From Calditrichia bacterium (lineage in GTDB: Bacteria > Calditrichota > Calditrichia > RBG-13-44-9 > J075), in NCBI GenBank assembly GCA_020635015.1, contig JACKAP010000001.1, forward strand, positions 372,001-436,000: a stretch of 64,000 nucleotides of DNA. The letters run 5' to 3'. Positions 36,048 to 43,345 of this stretch are shown here, one piece after another. The translations under genes and the position numbers were made by a program. Each line of letters starts with the position of its first letter. The first letter of the stretch is position 1. The notes beneath the pieces are model-generated. The model was given only the letters and a program-made list of their open reading frames with translations. It was not told where the DNA came from and did not search any database.

Positions 36048-36237
36048 AGTGGCAGTGGCAGTAGCAGGGAATTGGCGGCCACTGCCACTTAAAAAAGTGA
36101 ATCATGCGAATCACGAGTTGAAGTAATAAGTAAAAGAACAAAAATAATCGATATTTCTACCCCCCTTCCGTCCCCCCTTACCAAGGGGGGAAACCTTCAA
36201 GTCTCCCCTTAATAAGGGGAGATTTAGAGGGGTTGAA
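36048..36237. repeat. GGCAGT hairpin followed by CCCCTTACCAAGGGG-type palindromes
   Basis: Positions 36048-36090 are a GGCAGTGGCAGTAGCAG hairpin. Positions 36161-36237 contain CCCCCCTTACCAAGGGGGG and CTCCCCTTAATAAGGGGAG palindromes enclosed by matching outer arms (CCCCCTTCC to GAGGGGTTG). The second block is the counterpart of 45044-45117. They fill the 305-bp gap between two genes of the glucan locus. Confidence 0.8.
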
Positions 36238-36299
36238 AAGTGTAGGATATTACGACCAAACTACTTAAGACAATACTGAACCAAATAAAGAGGTCTGCC

Positions 36300-37120
36300 A
36301 TGCAGCGGAATTTATTGCTGAACATACATATCGCCTTCTGCTGGTTGCGGCGATCCTGCTGGCCGGATGCAGTTCCAGCTCCGAGCCGGAGGATACGCAA
36401 TGGCAACTTGTCTGGTCGGATGAATTTGACGGCGCTGACGGTCAGGTGCTGGATTCAACCAAATGGGCATTTGACGTCGGCACCGATTGGGGAAACGCCC
36501 AGCTCGAGTTTGATACCGATCGCCCGGAAAATGCCTCGCTCGACGGGCAAGGCCATCTGGCCATTGTCGCCCGCGCCGAGCCCTATCAAAACCGGCTTTA
36601 TACCTCCGCGCGCATCACCACCAAAGATCGGTTTGAGCCGACATACGGGCGGATTGAAGCGCGCATGCAGCTTCCCTGGGGACAGGGCATCTGGCCGGCA
36701 TTCTGGATGCTGGGCGCCAACATTGATGACATCGGCTGGCCGGCCTGCGGTGAAATTGATATTATGGAATATCGCGGACAGGAGCCCACCAAAATTGCCG
36801 GCAGCCTGCATGGCCCCGGATACTCCGGCGCCCAACCGGTGACCCAAAACTTCCAAATCGCGAACGACCGGTTCGATACCGGTTTTCATGTCTTCGCCGT
36901 CGAATGGAGTGCGGATGAAATCAGATGGTATGTGAACGAAACCCTCTATCAAACCGTGCGGCCGGCAGATGTGCCCGGAGAATGGGTCTACAATCATTCA
37001 TTTTACATCATACTCAATCTGGCAGTGGGTGGCAATTATGTCGGGCCGCCGAATTCCAGCACCGTATTCCCGCAAACGATGCTGGTTGATTATGTCCGGG
37101 TGTATGAAGCCGCCCCATAA
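36300..37120 (+). CDS. GH16 endo-beta-glucanase lipoprotein
   Basis: This is a beta-jelly-roll hydrolase of family GH16 (laminarinase/lichenase type) that cleaves internal beta-1,3- or beta-1,3/1,4-glucan bonds. 'GEIDIMEYRG' provides the catalytic ExDxxE motif; 'LVWSDEFDGADG', 'RIEARMQLPWGQGIWPAFWM' and 'FYIILNLAVGG' are family landmarks. A lipoprotein signal ('LLLVAAILLAGCSSSS') precedes it but lies in the frame of 36446-37120, whereas the only nearby ATG (36300) is one frame off. One base is therefore probably missing between 36320 and 36335. Mature length of about 250 residues is normal. It is the clearest endo-enzyme of the locus. Confidence 0.88.
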
Positions 37121-37179
37121 ACGGTAATTGTGAAGGCGTCGATATTCCCACAGCCAAACATACTTGAAAAGAGGTAAGG

Positions 37180-38442
37180 ATGAGCGAGCAGAAACATCAT
37201 GGAACAGCCGGGCAAGATCGTCTGTCAATGGGACAAAAGTTCTCTTATGGCCTCGGCTCAATTGTCAACAATTTATTGGGCGGTGCCATCGGTTTTATGT
37301 CGATTGTGCTCAATGTCGGCCTCGGCATCAATCCGGCCCTGGTGGGAACGCTGCAGGCCATCCCACGGTTTACCGATGCATTAACCGACCCGATTATGGG
37401 CTATATCTCTGATAAAACCAGATCGCGTTTTGGCCGGCGGCGGCCCTATATCTTTATCGGGGCAATCGGCGTCGGAACCATATTTGCCTTGATGTGGCAG
37501 TTGCCGGAAGGCCATAGCGAGATGTTCTACTTCTGGTTCTTTCTGGCCGGCTCCATCATCTTTTATATCTTCTACACCATCTTCGCTACCCCCTGGGTCG
37601 CACTCGGATACGAGTTAACCTCCGATTATCACGAACGGACACGATTGATGGCGGTGATGAACTTCATGGGGCAATTCGCCTGGATCACCCTGCCCTGGTT
37701 TTATGCCATCATGGAAAACGACCGCCTATTTTCGGATTCCGTCGAAGGGGCGCGCACCCTGGCCATCATTATCGGAATCTTTGTGGCGGTAGTGGGCATC
37801 ATGCCGGCGATCTTTTTGCGCGAGCGCTTTGTCGCCCATGATGACGGGCATGAAGAAAAAGTGCCGCTGATGGAAGGGCTCAAAAACAATGTGGCGCTGT
37901 TCATGAAAGGACTGGTCACCACCTTAAAGCAGCGCGAATTTTTAAAGCTGTGTGCGGGGACCTTCTTTCTTTTCAACGGCATCATGCTGGTCGGCGCCTT
38001 CAGTTCGTATATCACGATCTTCTATGTCAGCGGCGGCGATACGGATATGGGGGCGCAATATATGGGGATCTTTGGAACCATCAATACCGCTGCCACCCTG
38101 CTCGCCATTGTGGTGGTCACCTGGCTTTCATCCAAGATTGGCAAGCGCCGTACCTTTGTGGTGGCGACATTCGTTACCCTCGTCGGCAGCTTGTTGAAGT
38201 GGGTCTGCTATGATCCAATGGTGCCCTGGAAAGTGCTTCTGCCCGCGCCCCTGATGGCTGTCGGTATGGGGGCGCTGTTTACCTTAATGGGGTCGATGGT
38301 GGCGGATGTCTGTGATATGGACGAACTGGAAACCGGCGAGCGCCGGGAAGGGATGTTCGGCTCAATTTACTGGTGGATGGTGAAGGGGAATGGCGCTGGC
38401 GTTTGGCCTTTCCGGATACCTGCTGAATGCAACCGGATTTGA
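37180..38442 (+). CDS. GPH/MelB-type sugar:cation symporter, main piece
   Basis: This MFS transporter of the glycoside-pentoside-hexuronide family has about 11 of the 12 helices in this frame. 'PRFTDALTDPIMGYISDKTR' followed by 'FGRRRPYIFIGA' is the MFS_2 signature loop, and 'FATPWVALGYELTSDYHERT' the second. It is an inner-membrane, cation-coupled importer, here most likely of gluco-oligosaccharides. ATG at 37180 follows GAGGTAAGG. The last 15 residues are out of frame; the true end is at 38390-38644 after a one-base loss in the GTGAAGGGGAATGG stretch. Confidence 0.9.
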   Translation: MSEQKHHGTAGQDRLSMGQKFSYGLGSIVNNLLGGAIGFMSIVLNVGLGINPALVGTLQAIPRFTDALTDPIMGYISDKTRSRFGRRRPYIFIGAIGVGTIFALMWQLPEGHSEMFYFWFFLAGSIIFYIFYTIFATPWVALGYELTSDYHERTRLMAVMNFMGQFAWITLPWFYAIMENDRLFSDSVEGARTLAIIIGIFVAVVGIMPAIFLRERFVAHDDGHEEKVPLMEGLKNNVALFMKGLVTTLKQREFLKLCAGTFFLFNGIMLVGAFSSYITIFYVSGGDTDMGAQYMGIFGTINTAATLLAIVVVTWLSSKIGKRRTFVVATFVTLVGSLLKWVCYDPMVPWKVLLPAPLMAVGMGALFTLMGSMVADVCDMDELETGERREGMFGSIYWWMVKGNGAGVWPFRIPAECNRI

Positions 38443-38644
38443 TGTTGAAATGGGAGGGGCGCAAACCGCATCCACCTTCTTCTGGATGAGAGTCTTTGAT
38501 GTGCTGATCCCGGCGGTTGCTGCGGCATTATCCATCTGGGCGGTGGCATCCTTTAAGATCACCGAAGAGAAATCAGCCGAAATACGTGAGCAGCTGGATG
38601 CGCGCCACAAAAAAGCCGAAGCAGCACCTGCGGCGGCTTCGTAA
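38390..38644 (+). CDS. GPH/MelB-type symporter, C-terminal piece
   Basis: This piece continues the symporter with 'GMALAFGLSGYLLNATGFDV', a final membrane helix ('LIPAVAAALSIWAVASF'), and a charged C-terminal tail ending 'HKKAEAAPAAAS'. It is not an independent gene: its first residues complete the family pattern left unfinished at 'YWWMVK' in the main piece. Confidence 0.75.
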   Translation: MALAFGLSGYLLNATGFDVEMGGAQTASTFFWMRVFDVLIPAVAAALSIWAVASFKITEEKSAEIREQLDARHKKAEAAPAAAS

Positions 38645-38747
38645 TGACAATGCCCCAGGCGATGCAATATGTGCACAGGGACCGAATAAAGGATAAGTTG
38701 TCGAAATAAACTCCGAAGATGTTGCCATCAGCAGCGGGAGGAAAAAA

Positions 38748-39251
38748 TTGAACACGCGGAAAATGATCATTCAGTTCAGCTTCATCAGCCTGTTCCTATG
38801 GATGACAGGCTGCCAGGATTTAACGGAAGAACTGGCGGGAATCGAACCCGCGGATGCCAAAAATATTCACATCACCATGATCGCCAAGAGCGCTTCCAAC
38901 CCGGTGTTTCAATCCGCCCGGATCGGTGCCGAAGCTGCCGCAAAGGATTTGTCCGAGAAATACAGCAAGATATCGGTTCAGATCGACTGGCGCACCCCCC
39001 GGGAGGAAGATCCGCAAGAACAGGCGGAACGTATCCGCAATGCCGTGGAAGACGGCACCGATGCGATTATCGTCTCCTGTTCCGATGACTCGATCCTCAC
39101 CGCGGCCATCAATGCGGCGGTTGAGAGCGGCATACCGGTGATGACCTTTGACAGTGATGCCCCGCGGTCGAAACGGTTCTCTTTTTACGGGCCGAATGAT
39201 CTGGAGATCGGGGAAAAGATCCTGGATGAGCGTAAAGGTGATGGGAGATAG
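38748..39251 (+). CDS. Periplasmic sugar-binding lipoprotein, N-terminal piece
   Basis: This is the first lobe of a type I (LacI/RbsB-like, Peripla_BP_4) sugar-binding protein. 'ITMIAKSASNPVFQSARIGA' opens the fold, 'DAIIVSCSDDSILTAAINAA' and 'GIPVMTFDSDAPRSKRFSFY' are the characteristic strands. The signal 'FISLFLWMTGC' is a lipoprotein type. The start is TTG, supported by GGGAGG eight bases upstream. The frame breaks near 39231, after 'EKILDE'. No ABC permease or ATPase gene is in the window. Confidence 0.8.
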   Translation: MNTRKMIIQFSFISLFLWMTGCQDLTEELAGIEPADAKNIHITMIAKSASNPVFQSARIGAEAAAKDLSEKYSKISVQIDWRTPREEDPQEQAERIRNAVEDGTDAIIVSCSDDSILTAAINAAVESGIPVMTFDSDAPRSKRFSFYGPNDLEIGEKILDERKGDGR

Positions 39252-39858
39252 CGGGCCGGTGGCGGTACTGGGTGGGAATGCCAACGCGCCGAATCTTCAG
39301 AAACGGGTGCAGGGCATTCGGAAAGCAGCAGAAAAGTATCCCGGGATCGAGATCGTCGGTGAATTTTATCATGTTGAGACGGCGGAAGCGGCGATTGCCG
39401 AAATGAACCGGGTCAGCCAGGCATACCCGGCGCTGAAAGGCTGGGCGATGGTCGGGGGATGGCCGTTCTTTAGTGATACGCTGTTAAACCAGATCGAGCC
39501 GGGAAAAGTGAAGATTGTTGCGGTGGATGCCCTGCCGGTGCAATTGGCTTATATCGATAAAGGCATCGTCGATGTGTTTCTGGGACAGCCCACCTTCCGC
39601 TGGGGAGAAATTCCGGTTGAAAAAATCATTGAAAAGATCTACCTGGAAAAAGAGGTCCAGGAATATTACCAGATGAAATTGATCCGGGTATGGAAAGACA
39701 ACCTGGGCGGCTGGGCGCGGCAGCTCCGGGCCTGGGGGTATGAGGGGATTCCGGTGGAGTATCTGAAGGATGTGAATACATTTGCATGGGGCATGGGGCA
39801 TGGGGCATGGGGTTTGGTTTTTTTGTGCACTTTGATCCTTGTTGATGAAATAAAATAA
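39148..39858 (+). CDS. Periplasmic sugar-binding lipoprotein, C-terminal piece
   Basis: This is the second lobe of the same binding protein: 'VMGDSGPVAVLGGNANAPN', 'KRVQGIRKAAEKYPGIEIVG', and 'VDVFLGQPTFRWGEIPVEKI' match type I sugar-binding proteins. The first 27 residues are out of frame with the real product. The last 24 or so residues ('TFAWGMGHGAWGLVFLC' onwards) are encoded by a GGGCATGGGGCATGG repeat (39783-39812) and trailing intergenic-like sequence, which suggests the natural end of the gene was overwritten by a repeat. Confidence 0.75.
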   Translation: MTVMPRGRNGSLFTGRMIWRSGKRSWMSVKVMGDSGPVAVLGGNANAPNLQKRVQGIRKAAEKYPGIEIVGEFYHVETAEAAIAEMNRVSQAYPALKGWAMVGGWPFFSDTLLNQIEPGKVKIVAVDALPVQLAYIDKGIVDVFLGQPTFRWGEIPVEKIIEKIYLEKEVQEYYQMKLIRVWKDNLGGWARQLRAWGYEGIPVEYLKDVNTFAWGMGHGAWGLVFLCTLILVDEIK

Positions 39859-39888
39859 GTTGTGCTTTTGTATGGGACGGCAGGCTTT

Positions 39889-39975
39889 CAACTCATCCCC
39901 CCCGCCCCTTCTCTTTCAAGAGAAGGGGAGCTTTTCTCCCCTCTCTTTTCAAGAGAGGGGCCGGGGGTGAGTTCA
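39889..39975. repeat. CCCCTTCTCTTTCAAGAGAAGGGG double hairpin
   Basis: Two adjacent hairpins (CCCCTTCTC/GAGAAGGGG and CCCCTCTCTT/AAGAGAGGGG) are enclosed by outer arms AACTCATCCCCCCCG and CGGGGGTGAGTT. It is a near copy of 41520-41606 and is related to the outer arms at 25683 and 26146-26236. Confidence 0.85.
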
Positions 39976-40070
39976 AAGACCCGGAAAGCTTATGAAAGGC
40001 CAACAGAAATAAACCCTTAGACATGCTCAATGTGAGCAATCATTCATAACCCAATAAGTGAGGTGAACTC

Positions 40071-41411
40071 ATGAAGCAACGTTTTACAATTTTGTTTGCA
40101 GTAATATGCGTGATGTTGATGGGCGGGATGCTGCTGGCCCAAAACGCCCCGATCGATTTTGAAGCCGGCGGGCATGGGGCCAATTGGACCTGGAACGTGT
40201 TCGAAAACGACACCAATCCACCGCTGGAAGTTATTGCCAACCCGGATCCCTCCGGCGCGAACACCTCCGCCACCGTCGCCAAATTTACCGCCTTGCAAAC
40301 CGGCAATCCCTGGGCCGGCTGTGAATCGATGCATGGCTCGGACATCGGCACCTTTACTTTGACTGCGGACAATAGCATCGTGAAAATCATGGTCTGGAAA
40401 CCGGTGATCAGCGATGTGGGCATTAAGTTCGCCCGGGCGGATGGATCGGCGCTGCCGGAAATTAAAGTTGCCAACACGGTGATCAATCAGTGGGAAGAGC
40501 TGACGTTTGACTTCTCCGGCCGGATCGGCGACCCGAATACCATCGATCAGGATCAAATCATCGTCTTCCCGGATTTTGATCTGAACGGCAGAACTCAGGA
40601 TAATGTCTGCTATTTTGACAACATTACCTTTTCCGCCGGCGGCGGAACCGGTTCGGAGCCGACCGTGGCCGCACCGACCCCGACCCATCCGGAGACCAAT
40701 GTTCTCTCCATATACAGCGATGCCTATACGAATGTGCCCGGCACCAATTTTAATCCCAACTGGGGGCAAGCCACCGTCGTCACCGTAGATTATCAGGTCG
40801 CCGGCAACAACACCCTGAAATATGAAAATCTCAATTATCAGGGCACGGAATTTACCGCTCAGGATGTGTCCGGTTACGATTATCTGCATATCGACTTTTG
40901 GACCACGAGTAGCGCCCAACTGGATTTCTACTTGATCAGCCCCGGGCCGCTGGAAACATTCGTTGGTTTTTCATTACCCGTGGAGGAATGGAATAGTTAT
41001 GATATCCCCTTATCCGCGTTTACGCCTCCGGTGAATCTGAGTGAAGTCTTCCAGTTTAAGGTGGTCGGTGAAGGGACGGTTTATTTCGACAACTGGTATT
41101 TTTGGAAAGCATCCACTGACATCACGGAAATCGACAATGCCGTTCCTACAGAGTTTGCGTTGGAGCAGAACTATCCCAACCCCTTCAACCCCTCGACCAG
41201 CATCCGCTTTAGCCTGCCCCTGGCCAACCAGGTGCAATTGAAAGTGTATAACATGCTGGGCCAGGAAGTGGCGACATTGCTGAACGAGTTCAAGAATGCC
41301 GGCAGCTATGAAGTGAGCTTCGATGCGGCGAATCTCCCGAGCGGGGTGTACGTCTATGCCATCACCGCCGGCAGCTTCAGCGCCGTCAAAAAAATGATGC
41401 TGCTTAAATAA
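40071..41411 (+). CDS. Secreted carbohydrate-binding protein with T9SS sorting domain
   Basis: This 446-residue exported protein has a signal peptide ('FAVICVMLMGGMLLAQ'), a jelly-roll-like domain (about residues 27-190, starting 'IDFEAGGHGANWTWNVFEND'), a short Gly/Thr/Pro linker, a second module (about 205-345) with 'YSDAYTNVPGTNF' and 'YLHIDFWTTSS' that is homologous to the three modules of the lipoprotein at 33601, and a T9SS sorting domain (about 358-446, 'LEQNYPNPFNPSTSIRF'). No catalytic residues are evident, so a glucan-binding role at the cell surface is likely. GAGGTG precedes the ATG and a strong terminator follows the stop. Confidence 0.88.
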   Translation: MKQRFTILFAVICVMLMGGMLLAQNAPIDFEAGGHGANWTWNVFENDTNPPLEVIANPDPSGANTSATVAKFTALQTGNPWAGCESMHGSDIGTFTLTADNSIVKIMVWKPVISDVGIKFARADGSALPEIKVANTVINQWEELTFDFSGRIGDPNTIDQDQIIVFPDFDLNGRTQDNVCYFDNITFSAGGGTGSEPTVAAPTPTHPETNVLSIYSDAYTNVPGTNFNPNWGQATVVTVDYQVAGNNTLKYENLNYQGTEFTAQDVSGYDYLHIDFWTTSSAQLDFYLISPGPLETFVGFSLPVEEWNSYDIPLSAFTPPVNLSEVFQFKVVGEGTVYFDNWYFWKASTDITEIDNAVPTEFALEQNYPNPFNPSTSIRFSLPLANQVQLKVYNMLGQEVATLLNEFKNAGSYEVSFDAANLPSGVYVYAITAGSFSAVKKMMLLK

Positions 41412-41454
41412 AGGTTTGACATGAACCAAACTGCGGTTCATGTCAAACCTTTAT
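41409..41454 (+). terminator. Intrinsic terminator after the T9SS binding protein
   Basis: The hairpin TAAAGGTTTGACATGAACC / GGTTCATGTCAAACCTTTA has a 7-base loop and starts within the stop codon. It splits the glucan locus into at least two transcription units. Confidence 0.85.
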
Positions 41455-41519
41455 CATTGTTACACTGATGAAATAGGTTGTGTTAAACAGTTGTGTTGTC
41501 CATATAGTTCGGTGGATTT

Positions 41520-41606
41520 TCAACTCATCCCCCCCGCCCCTTCTCTTGAAAGAGAAGGGGGGCTTTTCTCCCCTCTCTTTTCAAGAGAGGGGCCGGGGGT
41601 GAGTTT
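41520..41606. repeat. CCCCTTCTCTTGAAAGAGAAGGGG double hairpin
   Basis: This is almost the same sequence and arrangement as 39889-39975, one gene away: two hairpins inside arms AACTCATCCCCCCCG and CGGGGGTGAGTT. Confidence 0.85.
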
Positions 41607-41707
41607 AAATACCGGTAAAACTTCTTTAACACGGCCATGCATTAACCCATACGGACCGGCCGATCACTCATAGCGGCCGGTCAGCATTAATTGAAAAGAG
41701 GGATTAT

Positions 41708-42217
41708 ATGGAACTTCCCACAATTGGAATGAAGCATATTTTATATGCGACGGATAATTCGGAAGATGCCCGGTCGGCGTTTGCCTACGCGGCCGGCATT
41801 GCCAAACAATTCGGCGCCAAATTGACCCTGCTCCACGTGGTGCAGGACCTTAAGGATATGGTGGCGTTCGATTTTGGTATCGAGCGGTCGGTGGCGGCGC
41901 AGAAGTGGTTCTCAGTTAATAAGGATTATTTTGAGGAAATCAAAAAGCAGGTTCAGGAAATTGCCCAATCGACCTATGGCGGCGAGGCGGTTCATGTTGA
42001 CGATGTCGTCGTTGAAAAGGGAAACCCGGTGAAAACGATCCTCGAGATCGCCAAAGAAAAAGAATGCGACATGATCGTCATGGGCGTCAAAGGGCGCAGC
42101 GTTTTGGAAGATACCGTGCTGGGGGGGACCGTCAACGGGGTGATTCGCCGCTCGAAAATACCGGTGCTGGTAATACGCCATAAAACACTCGAACAAGCGG
42201 GAGGAGAAAATGAGTAA
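41708..42217 (+). CDS. Universal stress protein (UspA family)
   Basis: This 169-residue cytoplasmic protein has a single Usp domain. 'MKHILYATDNSEDARSAFAY' is the first strand and helix, 'AKLTLLHVVQD' the second strand, and 'GVKGRSVLEDTVLGGTVNGV' matches the ATP-binding GxxGx9G(S/T) motif, so it probably binds ATP. The stop overlaps the start of the next gene (ATGAGTAA), and the GGAGGAG within its last codons serves as ribosome-binding site for that gene. Coupled translation of a Usp with a GH17 enzyme is unusual. Confidence 0.9.
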   Translation: MELPTIGMKHILYATDNSEDARSAFAYAAGIAKQFGAKLTLLHVVQDLKDMVAFDFGIERSVAAQKWFSVNKDYFEEIKKQVQEIAQSTYGGEAVHVDDVVVEKGNPVKTILEIAKEKECDMIVMGVKGRSVLEDTVLGGTVNGVIRRSKIPVLVIRHKTLEQAGGENE

Positions 42218-43100
42218 TAGATATCAAACTCGCAGTCCGCTGCTGTCCGGGGTGGATTTTTCGAAAATGACCGGGGAAGATTTAAAGGCCGCGTTTCTGG
42301 AAATGCTTAACGCCGGCATTCACGGCATCTCCTTCAGCGTCTATCTGAATGATCAGGCGCCCGGCTCGCAGATCAGCGCGCAGCAGATCAGCGAACGCAT
42401 GCAGGTGATCAAACCCTATGTGAAGTGGATTCGCTCCTTCTCCTGCACCGACGGCAACGAGCAGATTCCCCGGATCGGCCATGAGAACGGCCTGAAAACC
42501 CTGGTCGGCGCCTGGCTGGGCTCCGATGCCGAAAAAAACGAGCGGGAAATTGAAGCCGTGATCAAAGTCGCCCAAGCCGGCCACGCCGATATTGTCGCGG
42601 TGGGCAACGAGGTGCTGCTGCGCGGCGATCTGTCGGAAGATCAGCTCATCGGCCTTATTCAACGGGTCAAACAGGCTATCCCGGGCATCCCGGTGGGCTA
42701 TGTGGATGCCTATTACGAGTTTGCGGTCCATCCGCGGGTGTCTGATGCCTGCGATGTCATCCTGGCCAATTGTTATCCCTTCTGGGAAGGGTACCCCTTC
42801 GAACATTCCCTGGCCTATCTGAAAGGGATGTACCAGACCGCCCTCAGCGCCGGCAGGGGGAAAAAGGTGATCGTCACCGAGACCGGCTGGCCTAACCTCG
42901 GATCGGCGGAGCGGGCGGCAGTGCCGTCTTACGAAAATGCCATGCGCTATTTTATCAACACCTACACCTGGGCGGCGGCGGAGCAGGTTGAGGTATTCTA
43001 CTTCTCCAGCTTCGATGAGTTATGGAAAGTCGGTGCGGAGGGGGATGTCGGCGCCTATTGGGGACTGTGGGATATTGATGGGAATTTGAAATATCGGTAG
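42210..43100 (+). CDS. GH17 beta-1,3-glucan hydrolase or transglycosylase, no signal peptide
   Basis: This 296-residue TIM-barrel enzyme of family GH17 contains Glu134 in 'VAVGNEVLLRGDL' as proposed acid/base and Glu224 in 'VIVTETGWPNLGS' as nucleophile, both in classic GH17 contexts. It has no signal peptide or lipobox and begins directly with the barrel ('LLSGVDFSKM'), so it should be cytoplasmic, unlike the GH17 lipoprotein at 46429. It overlaps the Usp gene by 8 bp. It might act on imported laminari-oligosaccharides or on an intracellular glucan. The ATG at 42210 is fixed by the overlap and by GGAGGAG. Confidence 0.88.
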   Translation: MSNRYQTRSPLLSGVDFSKMTGEDLKAAFLEMLNAGIHGISFSVYLNDQAPGSQISAQQISERMQVIKPYVKWIRSFSCTDGNEQIPRIGHENGLKTLVGAWLGSDAEKNEREIEAVIKVAQAGHADIVAVGNEVLLRGDLSEDQLIGLIQRVKQAIPGIPVGYVDAYYEFAVHPRVSDACDVILANCYPFWEGYPFEHSLAYLKGMYQTALSAGRGKKVIVTETGWPNLGSAERAAVPSYENAMRYFINTYTWAAAEQVEVFYFSSFDELWKVGAEGDVGAYWGLWDIDGNLKYR

Positions 43101-43111
43101 GACATTGTGCA

Positions 43112-43279
43112 ATGGAACGCGGATGACGCGAGTCCTCTGGGGTTTAATAGAACGCGGATAACGCGGATTCTCGCGGATTTTTTTTAAGATGCTTCGCGTG
43201 AGGTTATCAAAGCTTTGTTCAGTCTTTGTTTTTTTCCTATTTAGTCATCCGCGTAAATCCGCGTCATCCGCGTTCTATT
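43112..43279. repeat. GCGGAT-type inverted repeat, copy 4
   Basis: A partial unit (43112-43131) is followed by a full element: left arm 43146-43180, right arm 43244-43279 ending CCGCGTTCTAT. It fills the gap between GH17 and GH30. Confidence 0.85.
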
Positions 43280-43345
43280 AAGAATTTTTGTCGTGTACCG
43301 CGACAAAATCGACAGACTAAATCTAATTTGCAGATTGGCGGAAAT

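Noticed and set aside
36300..36842. The frame starting at ATG 36300 taken as a separate 180-residue protein
   Set aside because: After the first dozen codons it runs out of frame with the conserved GH16 sequence.
43226..43345. N-terminal extension of the GH30 lipoprotein from GTG 43226
   Set aside because: The extra 40 residues are encoded by the GCGGAT repeat and would place the lipoprotein signal internally.
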